Source: a virus. Taken from it: a stretch of 26,291 nt of DNA. Below are positions 1-7,102 of this stretch, piece by piece. The notes below the pieces were generated by a model. The model saw nothing but the letters and a program-made list of their open reading frames with translations. It searched no databases and was not told where the DNA came from. Within the stretch, counting starts at the first letter, position 1, and each line of letters opens with the position of its first letter. Made by a program: the position numbers and the translations under genes. The stretch spans positions 1 to 26,291 of the IMG/VR virus record IMGVR_UViG_3300009705_000095; one strand, given 5' to 3'.

Positions 1-183
1 ATGTGGTCTAGCCCACTTGAGCTATACCCAGTTCATGTCTCTCCTGACATTGCACCGCAAGGACAAAGGTTATTAGTTGAACCAACAACACATAAAGTAG
101 ATGTGCCGTACCTTGTAGTGCAACCTTCTAGGGAGCCTTACGGGATTCCCCAAGAATACACAAGGAGGTTATGGATATGTTAG
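1..183 (+). CDS. hypothetical protein, 60 residues or C-terminal fragment
   Basis: The reading frame is open from the first base, which happens to be an ATG, to a TAG at 181-183. Because the window begins exactly here, I cannot tell a complete 60-residue gene from the 3' end of a longer one, and no upstream ribosome-binding site can be inspected. The product is Pro-rich (several VxP and EP pairs), has no hydrophobic segment, and ends in WIC. It overlaps the start of the next gene by a few bases, as genes do throughout this strand, which supports it being real coding sequence. I do not recognise the family. In related phages this position is usually occupied by capsid or connector genes, but nothing in the residues shows that. 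Confidence 0.5.
   Translation: MWSSPLELYPVHVSPDIAPQGQRLLVEPTTHKVDVPYLVVQPSREPYGIPQEYTRRLWIC
162..168 (+). promoter_or_regulatory. Shine-Dalgarno site that decides the start at 177
   Basis: AAGGAGG lies 8 bases before the ATG at 177 but only 2 bases before the ATG at 171. The spacing favours the second ATG as the true start of the coiled-coil protein. Confidence 0.7.
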
Positions 184-611
184 CAGAACTAGCAATTGCT
201 AATGCAGCCTTTCAAGTCATCAAGCAAACCCTGTCTAACGGTGGGGAACTACTGTCTGCAGGTAAGGCAGTAGGTGAATACTTTGGAGCTGAAAAGGCAA
301 TAGCCAAACAGGTTGAAGCCGGGACAGGTAATGTACTTGAGGCCTTTCAAGCTAAAGAGCAGCTAAGGATTCAAGAAGAAGAACTGAAGTACATGCTAAA
401 CAAGCAACGTCTACAGGGCTATCAAGATTTTCTTGCATTCAAGCAGCAGTATACAAGGGATTTGCGAGAAGCTGAGAAAGAAAAAGCACGTAAGAAGTAC
501 AGGCAACAGCAAGCAATTGAAGAGAACATTACAGTTGCCCTTAAGGCAATGGGCATTGTACTCGTAATTATGGCAGCTGCATTTGGCGTTGCTGTATACA
601 TAAAGGTATAA
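177..611 (+). CDS. tail-anchored coiled-coil membrane protein
   Basis: This is a 144-residue product from the ATG at 177; an in-frame ATG at 171 is too close to the strong AAGGAGG site. The N-terminal third is Ala/Gly-rich and mildly hydrophobic. Residues about 55-110 are rich in Gln, Glu, Lys and Arg with heptad-like spacing, suggesting a helical coiled coil. Residues about 120-141 are a single strongly hydrophobic segment ending in a Lys-Val tail. The predicted topology is one C-terminal membrane anchor with the charged helix on one side. It sits just upstream of the endolysin and holin and resembles in build the other tail-anchored coiled-coil gene at 1800-2075, so a lysis-accessory or spanin-like role is possible. 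Known inner-membrane spanins are usually N-terminally anchored, so this is not a confident assignment; a virion structural role is the alternative. Confidence 0.75.
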   Translation: MLAELAIANAAFQVIKQTLSNGGELLSAGKAVGEYFGAEKAIAKQVEAGTGNVLEAFQAKEQLRIQEEELKYMLNKQRLQGYQDFLAFKQQYTRDLREAEKEKARKKYRQQQAIEENITVALKAMGIVLVIMAAAFGVAVYIKV

Positions 612-612
612 C

Positions 613-714
613 ATGACTCCCTGTAAAATCTGCGGGTCGTACGATGTTGAGGCAGGTCATAAGGTTTGCAGACAATGCAGCCGAAAGAAAAGGAATAAAC
701 AATGTGGTCAATAA
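613..714 (+). CDS. 33-residue zinc-ribbon-like peptide
   Basis: A short frame starts with ATG one base after the preceding stop and ends at TAA 712-714, overlapping the next gene by 13 bases. An AAAGG sits 6 bases before the ATG. The product has a treble-clef or zinc-ribbon-like pattern, C4-x2-C7 and C19-x2-C22, with 11 residues between the pairs, followed by a basic tail (SRKKRNKQ) and one more Cys near the end. Four spaced cysteines and a basic tail in 33 residues are unlikely by chance in a gap that otherwise would be unexplained. Similar tiny zinc-binding peptides occur in many phages, where they may bind nucleic acid or host proteins. No specific function can be given. Its position between two membrane or lysis-region genes gives no clear hint. 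Confidence 0.6.
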   Translation: MTPCKICGSYDVEAGHKVCRQCSRKKRNKQCGQ

Positions 715-929
715 TACTAGCAACAATGTTAGCTAATGGTGAGCCTCAAATACCTGTAATAGTATCCAGCTACAGTACTCTTAATAACTGTAGGTTTGAA
801 TTGATACGAATAGGTAAGTCAAGAGGTTTTGAACTTGTAAATAACCCTATGGTGGGATACGCAGTGGTCAAAGTAGAAGATGAGAAAACTACTACAGCAT
901 TCTGTGTAAAGAACATACAAAGTATTTGA
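702..929 (+). CDS. small hypothetical protein with hydrophobic N-terminus
   Basis: The product is 75 residues and is preceded by AAAAGGA about 8 bases before the ATG. It begins with a short hydrophobic stretch (about residues 3-11) that could be a weak signal or membrane-association segment followed by a Gly/Glu/Pro break. The remainder is a mixed, probably beta-rich globular stretch with two cysteines. It lies directly before the endolysin gene with an 8-base gap, inside the apparent lysis cluster. I do not recognise the family. An exported lysis-accessory protein is possible, but the hydrophobic segment is shorter than a typical signal peptide. Confidence 0.65.
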   Translation: MWSIILATMLANGEPQIPVIVSSYSTLNNCRFELIRIGKSRGFELVNNPMVGYAVVKVEDEKTTTAFCVKNIQSI

Positions 930-937
930 GGTAATCT

Positions 938-1327
938 ATGAGCTTTCAATTAGGAACAAACAGTATAAATAATTTAGCAGGTGTAGATGGACGACTTATT
1001 GATATCGCAGACCTTGCGATTAAACTTACTAATATTGATTTCGGTATCCCTGCTACTGGTGGGTTGCGCACCGAAGAAGTACAAGCCAAGTTGTTTGAGG
1101 ATGGTTTCTCAAAAGCAGATGGTGTCAGCAACAAATCATATCACCAATCAGGAAAAGCTCTCGATGTGTACGCTTACGTAGACGGTAAAGCTTCATGGGA
1201 TAAACTACACCTAGCACTGATAGCAGCAGCAATGTTACAGGCATCTGCTCAGTTAGGCTATGAACTAAAGTGGGGTGGCCTCTGGAAATCATGGCAAGAC
1301 ATGCCTCACTTTGAGTTGAGGGATTAG
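938..1327 (+). CDS. endolysin, peptidase M15 family (D-Ala/L-Ala peptidase type)
   Basis: This 129-residue protein has the M15 (VanY / T5-endolysin) zinc-peptidase signature. SYHQSGKALD at residues 67-76 supplies the zinc ligands H69 and D76, and DMPHFEL near the C-terminus supplies the third ligand H124, with D121 as a candidate catalytic acid three residues before it. The GGLRTEEVQ segment (41-49) matches the conserved region upstream of the first ligand. Family members cleave the peptide stems of peptidoglycan and act as phage endolysins. The length is typical of a single-domain enzyme with no cell-wall-binding domain and no signal peptide, so export should depend on a holin, which follows immediately downstream (2 bases after the stop). 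Confidence 0.93.
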   Translation: MSFQLGTNSINNLAGVDGRLIDIADLAIKLTNIDFGIPATGGLRTEEVQAKLFEDGFSKADGVSNKSYHQSGKALDVYAYVDGKASWDKLHLALIAAAMLQASAQLGYELKWGGLWKSWQDMPHFELRD

Positions 1328-1329
1328 TT

Positions 1330-1773
1330 ATGAACTGGCTTTCAGGATTACTCAGCCCTATAGCAAGTATAGGCACAACTTATTTAGAAGGTAAGAACCA
1401 AGTAGCCAAAGCTAAATCAGCAGCAGCTATTATAGCTATTGAAGCAGATGCAGACGTTAAGGTAGCTGGTGCTAAAGCAGCACACAAGCTGGCAGAAAAT
1501 GGTCAATCCCAAGACTTCAACTTAGATCTTGTGGCTATGCAGCAGATGGATAAGTCTTTCCTCGATGAGATTATGATTGCATTACTACTAGTCCCTATAG
1601 CAGCTTCATTTGTAGGCTATCAAGCAGAAGTAACTGCAGCCTTTGAATCCTTTGCTTCTATGCCAGAGTGGTACCAGTACTTAGTGCTAGGTGTTTACGT
1701 GGTTAAGTTTGGTATGCGTGGGTTACTCACTAAATTAATATCAGGTCAGTTCAATAAAATAAGACTCAGGTAA
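1330..1773 (+). CDS. putative holin, GTA/3TM holin type
   Basis: This is a 147-residue membrane protein. An amphipathic N-terminus (residues 1-18) and an Ala/Lys-rich helical region (22-58) are followed by a DEI-anchored hydrophobic segment (about 81-96), a short loop containing the MPEWYQ motif (111-116), a second hydrophobic segment (about 115-128) and a basic tail (FNKIRLR). The layout, with a hydrophobic pair around an F-x3-PxWYQ loop and a following FGxR, resembles the family called holin of 3TMs for gene-transfer release. Its position 2 bases after the M15 endolysin supports a role in permeabilising the inner membrane. The family call rests on remembered motif shape rather than a search. 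Confidence 0.75.
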   Translation: MNWLSGLLSPIASIGTTYLEGKNQVAKAKSAAAIIAIEADADVKVAGAKAAHKLAENGQSQDFNLDLVAMQQMDKSFLDEIMIALLLVPIAASFVGYQAEVTAAFESFASMPEWYQYLVLGVYVVKFGMRGLLTKLISGQFNKIRLR

Positions 1774-1799
1774 CTTTCAATAAAAGGGATATTCATAAT

Positions 1800-2075
1800 A
1801 TGGATCATGATGCAAGATTTGACAGGCTTGAGGCTAAGTTAGACAGGCTGGCAGAAGCTATGGTAAAACTCGTAGAGATAGACACAAAGATTGATGGCCT
1901 TCTCTTCCATAACAACACACAAGATAATCGTTTAAATAAACATAGTGAAGCCATAGATACTCATGCTGTTAAACTAGCTGTAGTCTCTAAGTCTAGTGGA
2001 GCGAACGAGTGGTTCGTAAGACTACTTATAGCTTGTCTTGTCACAGGCGCAGCATTAATGTTTAGAGATGTATAA
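1800..2075 (+). CDS. small tail-anchored coiled-coil protein, XhlA-like build
   Basis: The product is 91 residues. Residues 5-35 show heptad-like leucine spacing (RFDRLEAKLDRLAEA), residues 36-65 are polar helix, and residues about 71-88 form one C-terminal transmembrane segment followed by a short RDV tail. A coiled coil followed by a single C-terminal anchor is the arrangement of XhlA-type hemolysin/holin accessory proteins, and the gene follows the endolysin and holin. It could assist the holin or link it to the virion release step. It could equally be an unrelated small membrane protein. An AAAAGGGA precedes the ATG by about 10 bases. Confidence 0.7.
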   Translation: MDHDARFDRLEAKLDRLAEAMVKLVEIDTKIDGLLFHNNTQDNRLNKHSEAIDTHAVKLAVVSKSSGANEWFVRLLIACLVTGAALMFRDV

Positions 2076-2090
2076 TAAACAGGAGGCACT

Positions 2091-3659
2091 ATGCCATTTC
2101 AAATATCCCCAGAGATTGACTTCTCATCTGTGGGTCTTATCACAGACGTACCTGCACATGCTTTACCCCAAGGGGCTTGGAGTGACTGCCTTAACATACG
2201 AGTAAAAGATGGTTCAGTTCAGGGTGTCAATGACTTTGTAACTGGCTTTTCTGTTAACTCTTCGTATTCCACAGGAGAACCTGTAGCAGTAACACAATGG
2301 ACTCCAGCAGGTTCCTCATTCCTTAACATTGCTTATATCATTAAAGATGTTGGGTCTTCCACAGGTACTAAGGGTCGAGTGTTTGTATACAACTCTTCAA
2401 CAGCTCAGAATGTAGAGATAACAAATGCTACTGCAGGTGCTAACTTTGAGATTAGTGATACCTACCCACCACAACTATTTGTGTTCAACGGGGTTCTCAT
2501 ATGTAATCCGGGAACAGGTAACCCACAGTACATCACAGCTGATGCTACAACTGCAGGTAACCTTGTAGACTTACCTAACTGGGCAGCTATGGCTGGCACA
2601 CAATACGCAAGGATCATGAGACCCTTTAACAATCGTCTTGTGGCTATGAGTTTCTTTGATGACAAAGACACAGCCAGTACATCAGACGATGTAGCGTACC
2701 CCATAGACTTTGTATGGTCTTCTCATATCACAGCATTAGATTCATTAGCTGCTGTAACATGGCAAGCTTCTTTTGTTAACACAGCAGGTGACTCATTCTT
2801 ATCCCAGACTCCGGGCAGGATACTTGATGGTCAACAACTTGGTGATAACTTTATAGCGTACAAGACAGATTCAGCTGTTCGTGTATACGAAACTGGTGAT
2901 AGTTTTGTACTAGGCTTTGACTCTATCTTTGAGGATGATGGTATCTACTCAACAAGATGTGTGGCAAACATAGGGGACGCACAGCACTTAGTTGTGGGTA
3001 ACTATGGCGTATACTTACATGATGGTCAGTCTCAGAAACAAGACATAGCCAAAGGGCTATTCCAAGACACTATGTTTGATCTTGTAAAAGGTACTGACAA
3101 AGATAAGTCTTTCATGTTCCACCAGACCAGAGACAAAGAAGTATGGTTTTGTTTCAGAGAAACTGGAACATCAGGTTCTGGGTGTAACAAAGCATTTGTA
3201 TTTAACTATTCAGATCAAAAGGTACACATAAGGACTCTTCCTAATATTACAGATATGTATGAGACTGAGATTGATGGCCAGCTACGTATCTTTGCAGCAT
3301 CCCCTGACACTTATACTGTCAAAGAACTTTCAAGTTCAGTCTTGATATCCAATGGTTGGTTAATCAGATCTGAAGATGATCTGGGTTCAAGGGCTACGTA
3401 TAAAGATTTAAATATCATGTACCCTCAGTCTGATGGAACTGTTAACATTGCTGTGTTTGGTACTTCATCAAAGACATCTGACAGTGCATTAACCACAGGG
3501 TTTAACAGTACAACTAGGTCTTTTGACCCATCAAGCAGTCACAAGATAGATGTAAGGCAATCTGGTAGGTACATGAACATACGTATCACTATGTCTGGAA
3601 CTACAAATCCAAAGCTAACTTCAATTCAATTTAGCTTAAAGCCCACTGGTTGGCGATAG
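2091..3659 (+). CDS. virion structural protein, probable tail/connector beta-propeller
   Basis: This 522-residue protein has a strong AGGAGG site 4 bases before the ATG. The N-terminal segment at residues 25-46 contains ALPQGAWSDCLNIRVKDGS, the form seen at the N-terminus of podovirus tail-tube, stabilisation and connector proteins. The middle of the protein has repeated beta-rich blades with G-x-Y/V patterns, including VVGNYGVYLHDGQSQ around 301-315. No signal peptide or membrane segment is present. In several marine podoviruses a similar protein lies between the head genes and the tail fibres, and P22 gp10 and T7 tail tubular B play the analogous role. The resemblance is to composition and short motifs only, so tail tube B, a gp10-like hub or an unnamed virion protein are all possible. 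Confidence 0.7.
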   Translation: MPFQISPEIDFSSVGLITDVPAHALPQGAWSDCLNIRVKDGSVQGVNDFVTGFSVNSSYSTGEPVAVTQWTPAGSSFLNIAYIIKDVGSSTGTKGRVFVYNSSTAQNVEITNATAGANFEISDTYPPQLFVFNGVLICNPGTGNPQYITADATTAGNLVDLPNWAAMAGTQYARIMRPFNNRLVAMSFFDDKDTASTSDDVAYPIDFVWSSHITALDSLAAVTWQASFVNTAGDSFLSQTPGRILDGQQLGDNFIAYKTDSAVRVYETGDSFVLGFDSIFEDDGIYSTRCVANIGDAQHLVVGNYGVYLHDGQSQKQDIAKGLFQDTMFDLVKGTDKDKSFMFHQTRDKEVWFCFRETGTSGSGCNKAFVFNYSDQKVHIRTLPNITDMYETEIDGQLRIFAASPDTYTVKELSSSVLISNGWLIRSEDDLGSRATYKDLNIMYPQSDGTVNIAVFGTSSKTSDSALTTGFNSTTRSFDPSSSHKIDVRQSGRYMNIRITMSGTTNPKLTSIQFSLKPTGWR

Positions 3660-3672
3660 ATAGGGAGTAACT

Positions 3673-4689
3673 ATGAGTACTATTTCTGAAACAGAATTAC
3701 AGCGGAGACTGAAAGCTCTGGAACGTAAACCTACTATCACTGAGAATAATTATGTTTCAAACATAGACCCAGTTGCAGGGTATTTTACAGATAACGATAC
3801 ACACTACAATGCAGTCACAAACAACTTGTGGCTTTTCTCAAGTGGCACATGGGCAATAGATACATCTGTTCTTCATGTGAGGTATGCAGATGCTGTCTCA
3901 ACTAACCCACCTACAGTTCAATCACAAGTAACTGGCTTTAGCTCTGACCCACTAAACCCTAATGGTTCTATTAAGAACTGGAGAGGTCTATGGTGGGGCA
4001 ACCTAACAGCCTCTACAAGCTCTATTGCTTATGAATGGCATGACACCTCTACATCCCCATCAGCCCTTACAAGGTACTATACAGAGTCCTCAGGGCTTCG
4101 TGCAGACATAGGGACACCAAGTCATCCTGTTGCAGGTGTAACTTGGGTTCTTGGTGGTGCAACAACAAACACTACATGGCTTGCTGACAGGTTCACTATA
4201 GATTCTAAGGTAGGTCCTTGGGAAGTATACCCAGTTCAGGCAATGGACAATGGTGTTACGTTAATCAGATATGTTAAGACAGGTTATAATGCACCTACTC
4301 TTAATGACTCCGTATGGATTGCTGATGTTGTAACTGCAGCTCAATCTTTTACAGGCAGACCATACTCTAATCAAAAAGAACTAGGATATGGCACTGTGTG
4401 TGTGATCAAGTATGATGACGCTACACTGTCAGGTAAGTTTACTTTGAGCAGTGGCGTAAGCACTTGGGTATCCGCTGGTGAACTTATAGATGGTTCTTTG
4501 GTGGTCACAGGGACTCTTGCTGCAGACAGGATACAAGCTAACTCTATCACTGCAAGTCAGATAGCCACAGGTGCTATCACTGCCAACATGGTTACTACAG
4601 GTACTGGTAATGACAGGATTGAGATAAGTAACACAAACATCAAGGTTTATAACAGTGGGACTCTACGAGTTAACATAGGTCTTCTGTAA
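3673..4689 (+). CDS. tail fibre / host-specificity-like protein
   Basis: The product is 338 residues. A short N-terminal helix (LQRRLKALERKP, residues 9-20) could trimerise or attach to the tail. The body is Thr/Ser/Asn-rich and beta-structured. At about 268-310 it has the repeating pattern IDGSLVVTGTLAADRIQA followed by SITASQIATGAITANMV, which is typical of the C-terminal part of phage host-specificity (lambda J-like) and tail-fibre proteins, where alternating LxADxI / ITAxxI units form an intertwined trimeric shaft. The last residues (IKVYNSGTLRVNIG) also match that family's ending. The gene ends in TAATG, overlapping the next start by one base, so it is probably translated together with the following tail-tip modules. 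Confidence 0.75.
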   Translation: MSTISETELQRRLKALERKPTITENNYVSNIDPVAGYFTDNDTHYNAVTNNLWLFSSGTWAIDTSVLHVRYADAVSTNPPTVQSQVTGFSSDPLNPNGSIKNWRGLWWGNLTASTSSIAYEWHDTSTSPSALTRYYTESSGLRADIGTPSHPVAGVTWVLGGATTNTTWLADRFTIDSKVGPWEVYPVQAMDNGVTLIRYVKTGYNAPTLNDSVWIADVVTAAQSFTGRPYSNQKELGYGTVCVIKYDDATLSGKFTLSSGVSTWVSAGELIDGSLVVTGTLAADRIQANSITASQIATGAITANMVTTGTGNDRIEISNTNIKVYNSGTLRVNIGLL

Positions 4690-4979
4690 TGGCACATGGT
4701 ATAAAGCTTTTAGACAGCTCAAGTAATATCATATATGACTCAACGTCTGTCACATGGAATCTTATAGGTGTGTACACTGCACCCCAGAATGGTAATGCAA
4801 CCTTTACGGGTGTTACATCTATGAGCGAAAGGATAGTCATACGGCAGATGGTGAGTGACGATAACGATACTGACAGGGCATACGTACACACTTACGTACT
4901 ATCTGGTACAACTCTTACTGCAACAAGACCGTCTTCTACACAGACACAAGCCACTACATTTCAAGTCTTTGGGAGATAA
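4689..4979 (+). CDS. small tail protein with DUF6453-like module
   Basis: The product is 96 residues and starts at the A of the preceding gene's TAA. Its opening (MAHGIKLLDSSSNIIYDS followed by a VTWNLIGVY segment) is the same module as the beginning of the next gene (MAYGLKVTNDSGQVLIDS followed by FSYHFIGKY). That opening, M-A-x-G-[LI]-x-[VLI] then a short turn with S-G and [IVL]-x-D-S, is common in small virion proteins placed next to tail-fibre genes in marine phages and is often listed under DUF6453-type names. The rest of the protein is Thr-rich beta structure. A tail-tip or receptor-binding accessory role is likely from the position. Confidence 0.7.
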   Translation: MAHGIKLLDSSSNIIYDSTSVTWNLIGVYTAPQNGNATFTGVTSMSERIVIRQMVSDDNDTDRAYVHTYVLSGTTLTATRPSSTQTQATTFQVFGR

Positions 4980-4982
4980 CCT

Positions 4983-5954
4983 ATGGCCTACGGATTAAAA
5001 GTAACTAATGATAGTGGTCAAGTATTGATAGATTCTGATTTATTTAGTTATCATTTTATTGGTAAGTACAGCTCAGCTTCTAGCCATAACCATACTTACC
5101 TAAGCGATTTAGGTGGTGAGGACTACTGGGATTCACCTAACACAATAGATTCTAATCAAACCCCCGGACGTGTCTTTGTTTATTCTATAACATTACCATC
5201 CTCAACTAAACCTCCGATGTGTTTCATTAAACCTACAAACACAGGAACTAGTGCTAGGTACTCCAGTGTAATTCGTGTATGGAAATATGACACTAACACT
5301 TGGAAGGTCTGGGTCTTACAGTCTTCAAACCATACCACGGGTCCAATGCTATATGCGTTCTCGACTATGGATCAGACAAACAGTACAGTAAGTGATACGT
5401 ACGGGTTGCAAACATTTAACAGTTCAGGACAAGTTACTTTTGATTCAAGACGTAAACCATTACGTATCATTGGTGCTGCTAATGCAACACCACCTTCAAG
5501 TCCTAATTCTGGATCCTTAGGGTCAGGTACTACACCGTATCTTAATGTGAATGCTACACCAAACTCGTACACAACTGGTGCAAACACAACTGCAAGTGAT
5601 CAGATTTACTATTGCCCTTCTTTAGCTTCTGCTTGTAATGAGCACGAACTCGGCAGAGAGGAAAGCGGTTTCAGTAACTGGTCGTACTACACATGGAGTC
5701 GTTACGATATCTGGTGGTGCTTCTACAGGTCTGCCTTTCGTATATCTGCTAATAATACTTTCCAATCTAATTGGTCTGTATATATGGCAGGTCACATATG
5801 GAAAGCTCAAGTTAGTGGTTCATTCCTTGGACTAGGTTATTTAAATGGAATCCCTGTTGTTGGGGCAACACAACATTACCCCTATAGTGATGCTGCACGT
5901 AATCAGGGTGAAGCTAACAGTGTTCTTATAAGCAAGGCATCTTATTATGATTAG
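4983..5954 (+). CDS. tail protein with two DUF6453-like modules
   Basis: The product is 323 residues. The N-terminal module (MAYGLKVTNDSGQVLIDS, then HFIGKY) is repeated inside the protein from Y140 (YGLQTFNSSGQVTFDS, then LRIIG). The stretch between residues about 165 and 200 is a low-complexity Asn/Thr/Ser/Pro linker. The C-terminal third is rich in Trp, Tyr and aromatic pairs and contains three cysteines, as expected for a compact carbohydrate- or receptor-binding tip. The location directly after the fibre gene, with only three intergenic bases before it and an 8-base overlap with the following gene, puts it in the tail operon. It may be a tail-tip adhesin, but no known receptor-binding fold can be assigned by eye. 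Confidence 0.75.
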   Translation: MAYGLKVTNDSGQVLIDSDLFSYHFIGKYSSASSHNHTYLSDLGGEDYWDSPNTIDSNQTPGRVFVYSITLPSSTKPPMCFIKPTNTGTSARYSSVIRVWKYDTNTWKVWVLQSSNHTTGPMLYAFSTMDQTNSTVSDTYGLQTFNSSGQVTFDSRRKPLRIIGAANATPPSSPNSGSLGSGTTPYLNVNATPNSYTTGANTTASDQIYYCPSLASACNEHELGREESGFSNWSYYTWSRYDIWWCFYRSAFRISANNTFQSNWSVYMAGHIWKAQVSGSFLGLGYLNGIPVVGATQHYPYSDAARNQGEANSVLISKASYYD

Positions 5955-6156
5955 TACAACTTATGAAGTTATGCAAGAAGTGGGGAGTCCCGAGGGTGCT
6001 ATAGTTACACTTAAAGTAATTGTAGTTGACGAAGTTATAGGAGTTAACGAGGGTTATAAGAACACTACAGTAAATAAAGTAGTTGCGTCTTTACCTTCAG
6101 GTTACAGTACTTTAGATCTTGTAAATGCTATACAAGCAGAGGGGTATGACTTATGA
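5947..6156 (+). CDS. small hypothetical tail-module protein
   Basis: The product is 69 residues, beginning 8 bases before the preceding stop and ending in ATGA with the next start. It is acidic, beta-rich in the first half (alternating Val/Ile strands) and helical at the C-terminus (LDLVNAIQAEGYDL). No motif that I recognise is present. The translational coupling on both sides suggests it is produced in proportion to its neighbours and works with the tail proteins, for example as an assembly factor or a minor structural piece. Confidence 0.65.
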   Translation: MISTTYEVMQEVGSPEGAIVTLKVIVVDEVIGVNEGYKNTTVNKVVASLPSGYSTLDLVNAIQAEGYDL

Positions 6157-6638
6157 CTTTTGAAGTAGGTACTATCCTTGCTACAACTAATGGTGAGGTA
6201 AGACGTGCGGAGTACCATAGGTTTAAACATCCTTTAGAATACTCAGAGTTAATTTCTGAAGTAGGTGTGGATGTAGGGCTACCGTTAACTGCAGCTAAGG
6301 AAAGTGAAGATATCTATCGATTTGTTTATGCAAGACAAGACCGACCTAGTATCTTCAGTGAAGACCATGAAGTGTATAGTTTACGTGTGGTTAAAAGCAC
6401 TGGAGCTATGTCAGGTAAAGCCTACGACTTTGGTAACACTTTAAATAAGGTTGAAGACTTTACTATCGTAGCCACAGGTGTTTACACAGATGAAGATAAG
6501 TATACTTTGTACCACTCTGTAGATGGATCTGAGATGCCTGAGATAAATACTATTACAATCGATACACCTTATGCAGGTACTACGTATAATGCAGATGGGA
6601 CAATCTATCGCACCACACAATACTCTGTTCAAGAGTAA
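6153..6638 (+). CDS. hypothetical tail-module protein
   Basis: The product is 161 residues, coupled to the previous gene by an ATGA overlap and preceded by GAGGGG. The sequence is acidic and beta-rich, with many Thr/Tyr/Val residues and a Tyr/Thr-rich C-terminus (TPYAGTTYNADGTIYRTTQYS). No signal peptide or membrane segment is present. It is the last gene of the tail block; a 23-base gap with a fresh ribosome-binding site separates it from the acyltransferase-like gene. I do not recognise the family. A minor virion protein or fibre chaperone is the most natural reading. Confidence 0.65.
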   Translation: MTFEVGTILATTNGEVRRAEYHRFKHPLEYSELISEVGVDVGLPLTAAKESEDIYRFVYARQDRPSIFSEDHEVYSLRVVKSTGAMSGKAYDFGNTLNKVEDFTIVATGVYTDEDKYTLYHSVDGSEMPEINTITIDTPYAGTTYNADGTIYRTTQYSVQE

Positions 6639-6661
6639 TCATAAGAGAGGACAACCTAAAC

Positions 6662-7102
6662 ATGTCAATTGAAATCACACAAGTAGTGGGTGAAGACATA
6701 CTTATAAAGTACAACGATCTAAAGCCATACATTGAGTCTGCGTTAGCTCACAGCTCAGGTGAATGGACTACAGAACAAATTATACAAAGCGCAATATCAC
6801 ACCCCTCAATCTTTCATGTATGGGAAGTGTTTGATAACGGAACCCTTGTTGCCATTGGGACTACGAGAGTAGTACAGTACAACAACTTTGTATCACTTCA
6901 CATAATCACCCTTGGTGGTAAAACAAATGACAAGTTCCCTGAGTGGACTCAAGAGTTTACTGATAAGATTAGTCAGTTCCCCGAGATAGATTGCTTAGAG
7001 TTCACAGGCCGAAGAGGTCTTCTTAAACCACTTGAGAAAGCTGGGTGGAAGGAACGATACACAACAATGAGATTAAGTTTAAAGGAGACCTTTGATGTCT
7101 AA
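6662..7102 (+). CDS. GNAT-fold protein, T7 gp13-like
   Basis: The product is 146 residues. The order of elements fits a GNAT (acyl-CoA N-acyltransferase) fold: an N-terminal helical part, a central beta hairpin (HVWEVF then LVAIGTTRVVQYNNFVSLHI), a strand followed by a helix, and a C-terminal LEFTGRRGLLKPLEKAGW segment, the usual end of such proteins in T7-like phages. T7 gp13 is associated with assembly of the internal core and has this fold without known enzymatic use. The position immediately before the internal virion proteins is the same as in T7-like genomes. A canonical acetyl-CoA binding Q/RxxGxG/A loop is not evident, so a structural or assembly role is more likely than acetyl transfer. 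Confidence 0.7.
   Translation: MSIEITQVVGEDILIKYNDLKPYIESALAHSSGEWTTEQIIQSAISHPSIFHVWEVFDNGTLVAIGTTRVVQYNNFVSLHIITLGGKTNDKFPEWTQEFTDKISQFPEIDCLEFTGRRGLLKPLEKAGWKERYTTMRLSLKETFDV
7081..7087 (+). promoter_or_regulatory. Shine-Dalgarno site that decides the start at 7095
   Basis: AAAGGAG is followed after 7 bases by the ATG at 7095. The in-frame TTG at 7092 is closer (4 bases) and is the less likely start. Confidence 0.65.

Noticed and set aside
1774-2090. Short intergenic gaps inspected for repeated phage-type (T7-like) promoters, together with 6639-6661 and 8396-8407.
   Set aside because: I found no 18-23-base sequence shared between gaps by eye. A motif search over the whole genome would be needed, with a repeated element upstream of late genes as the supporting result.
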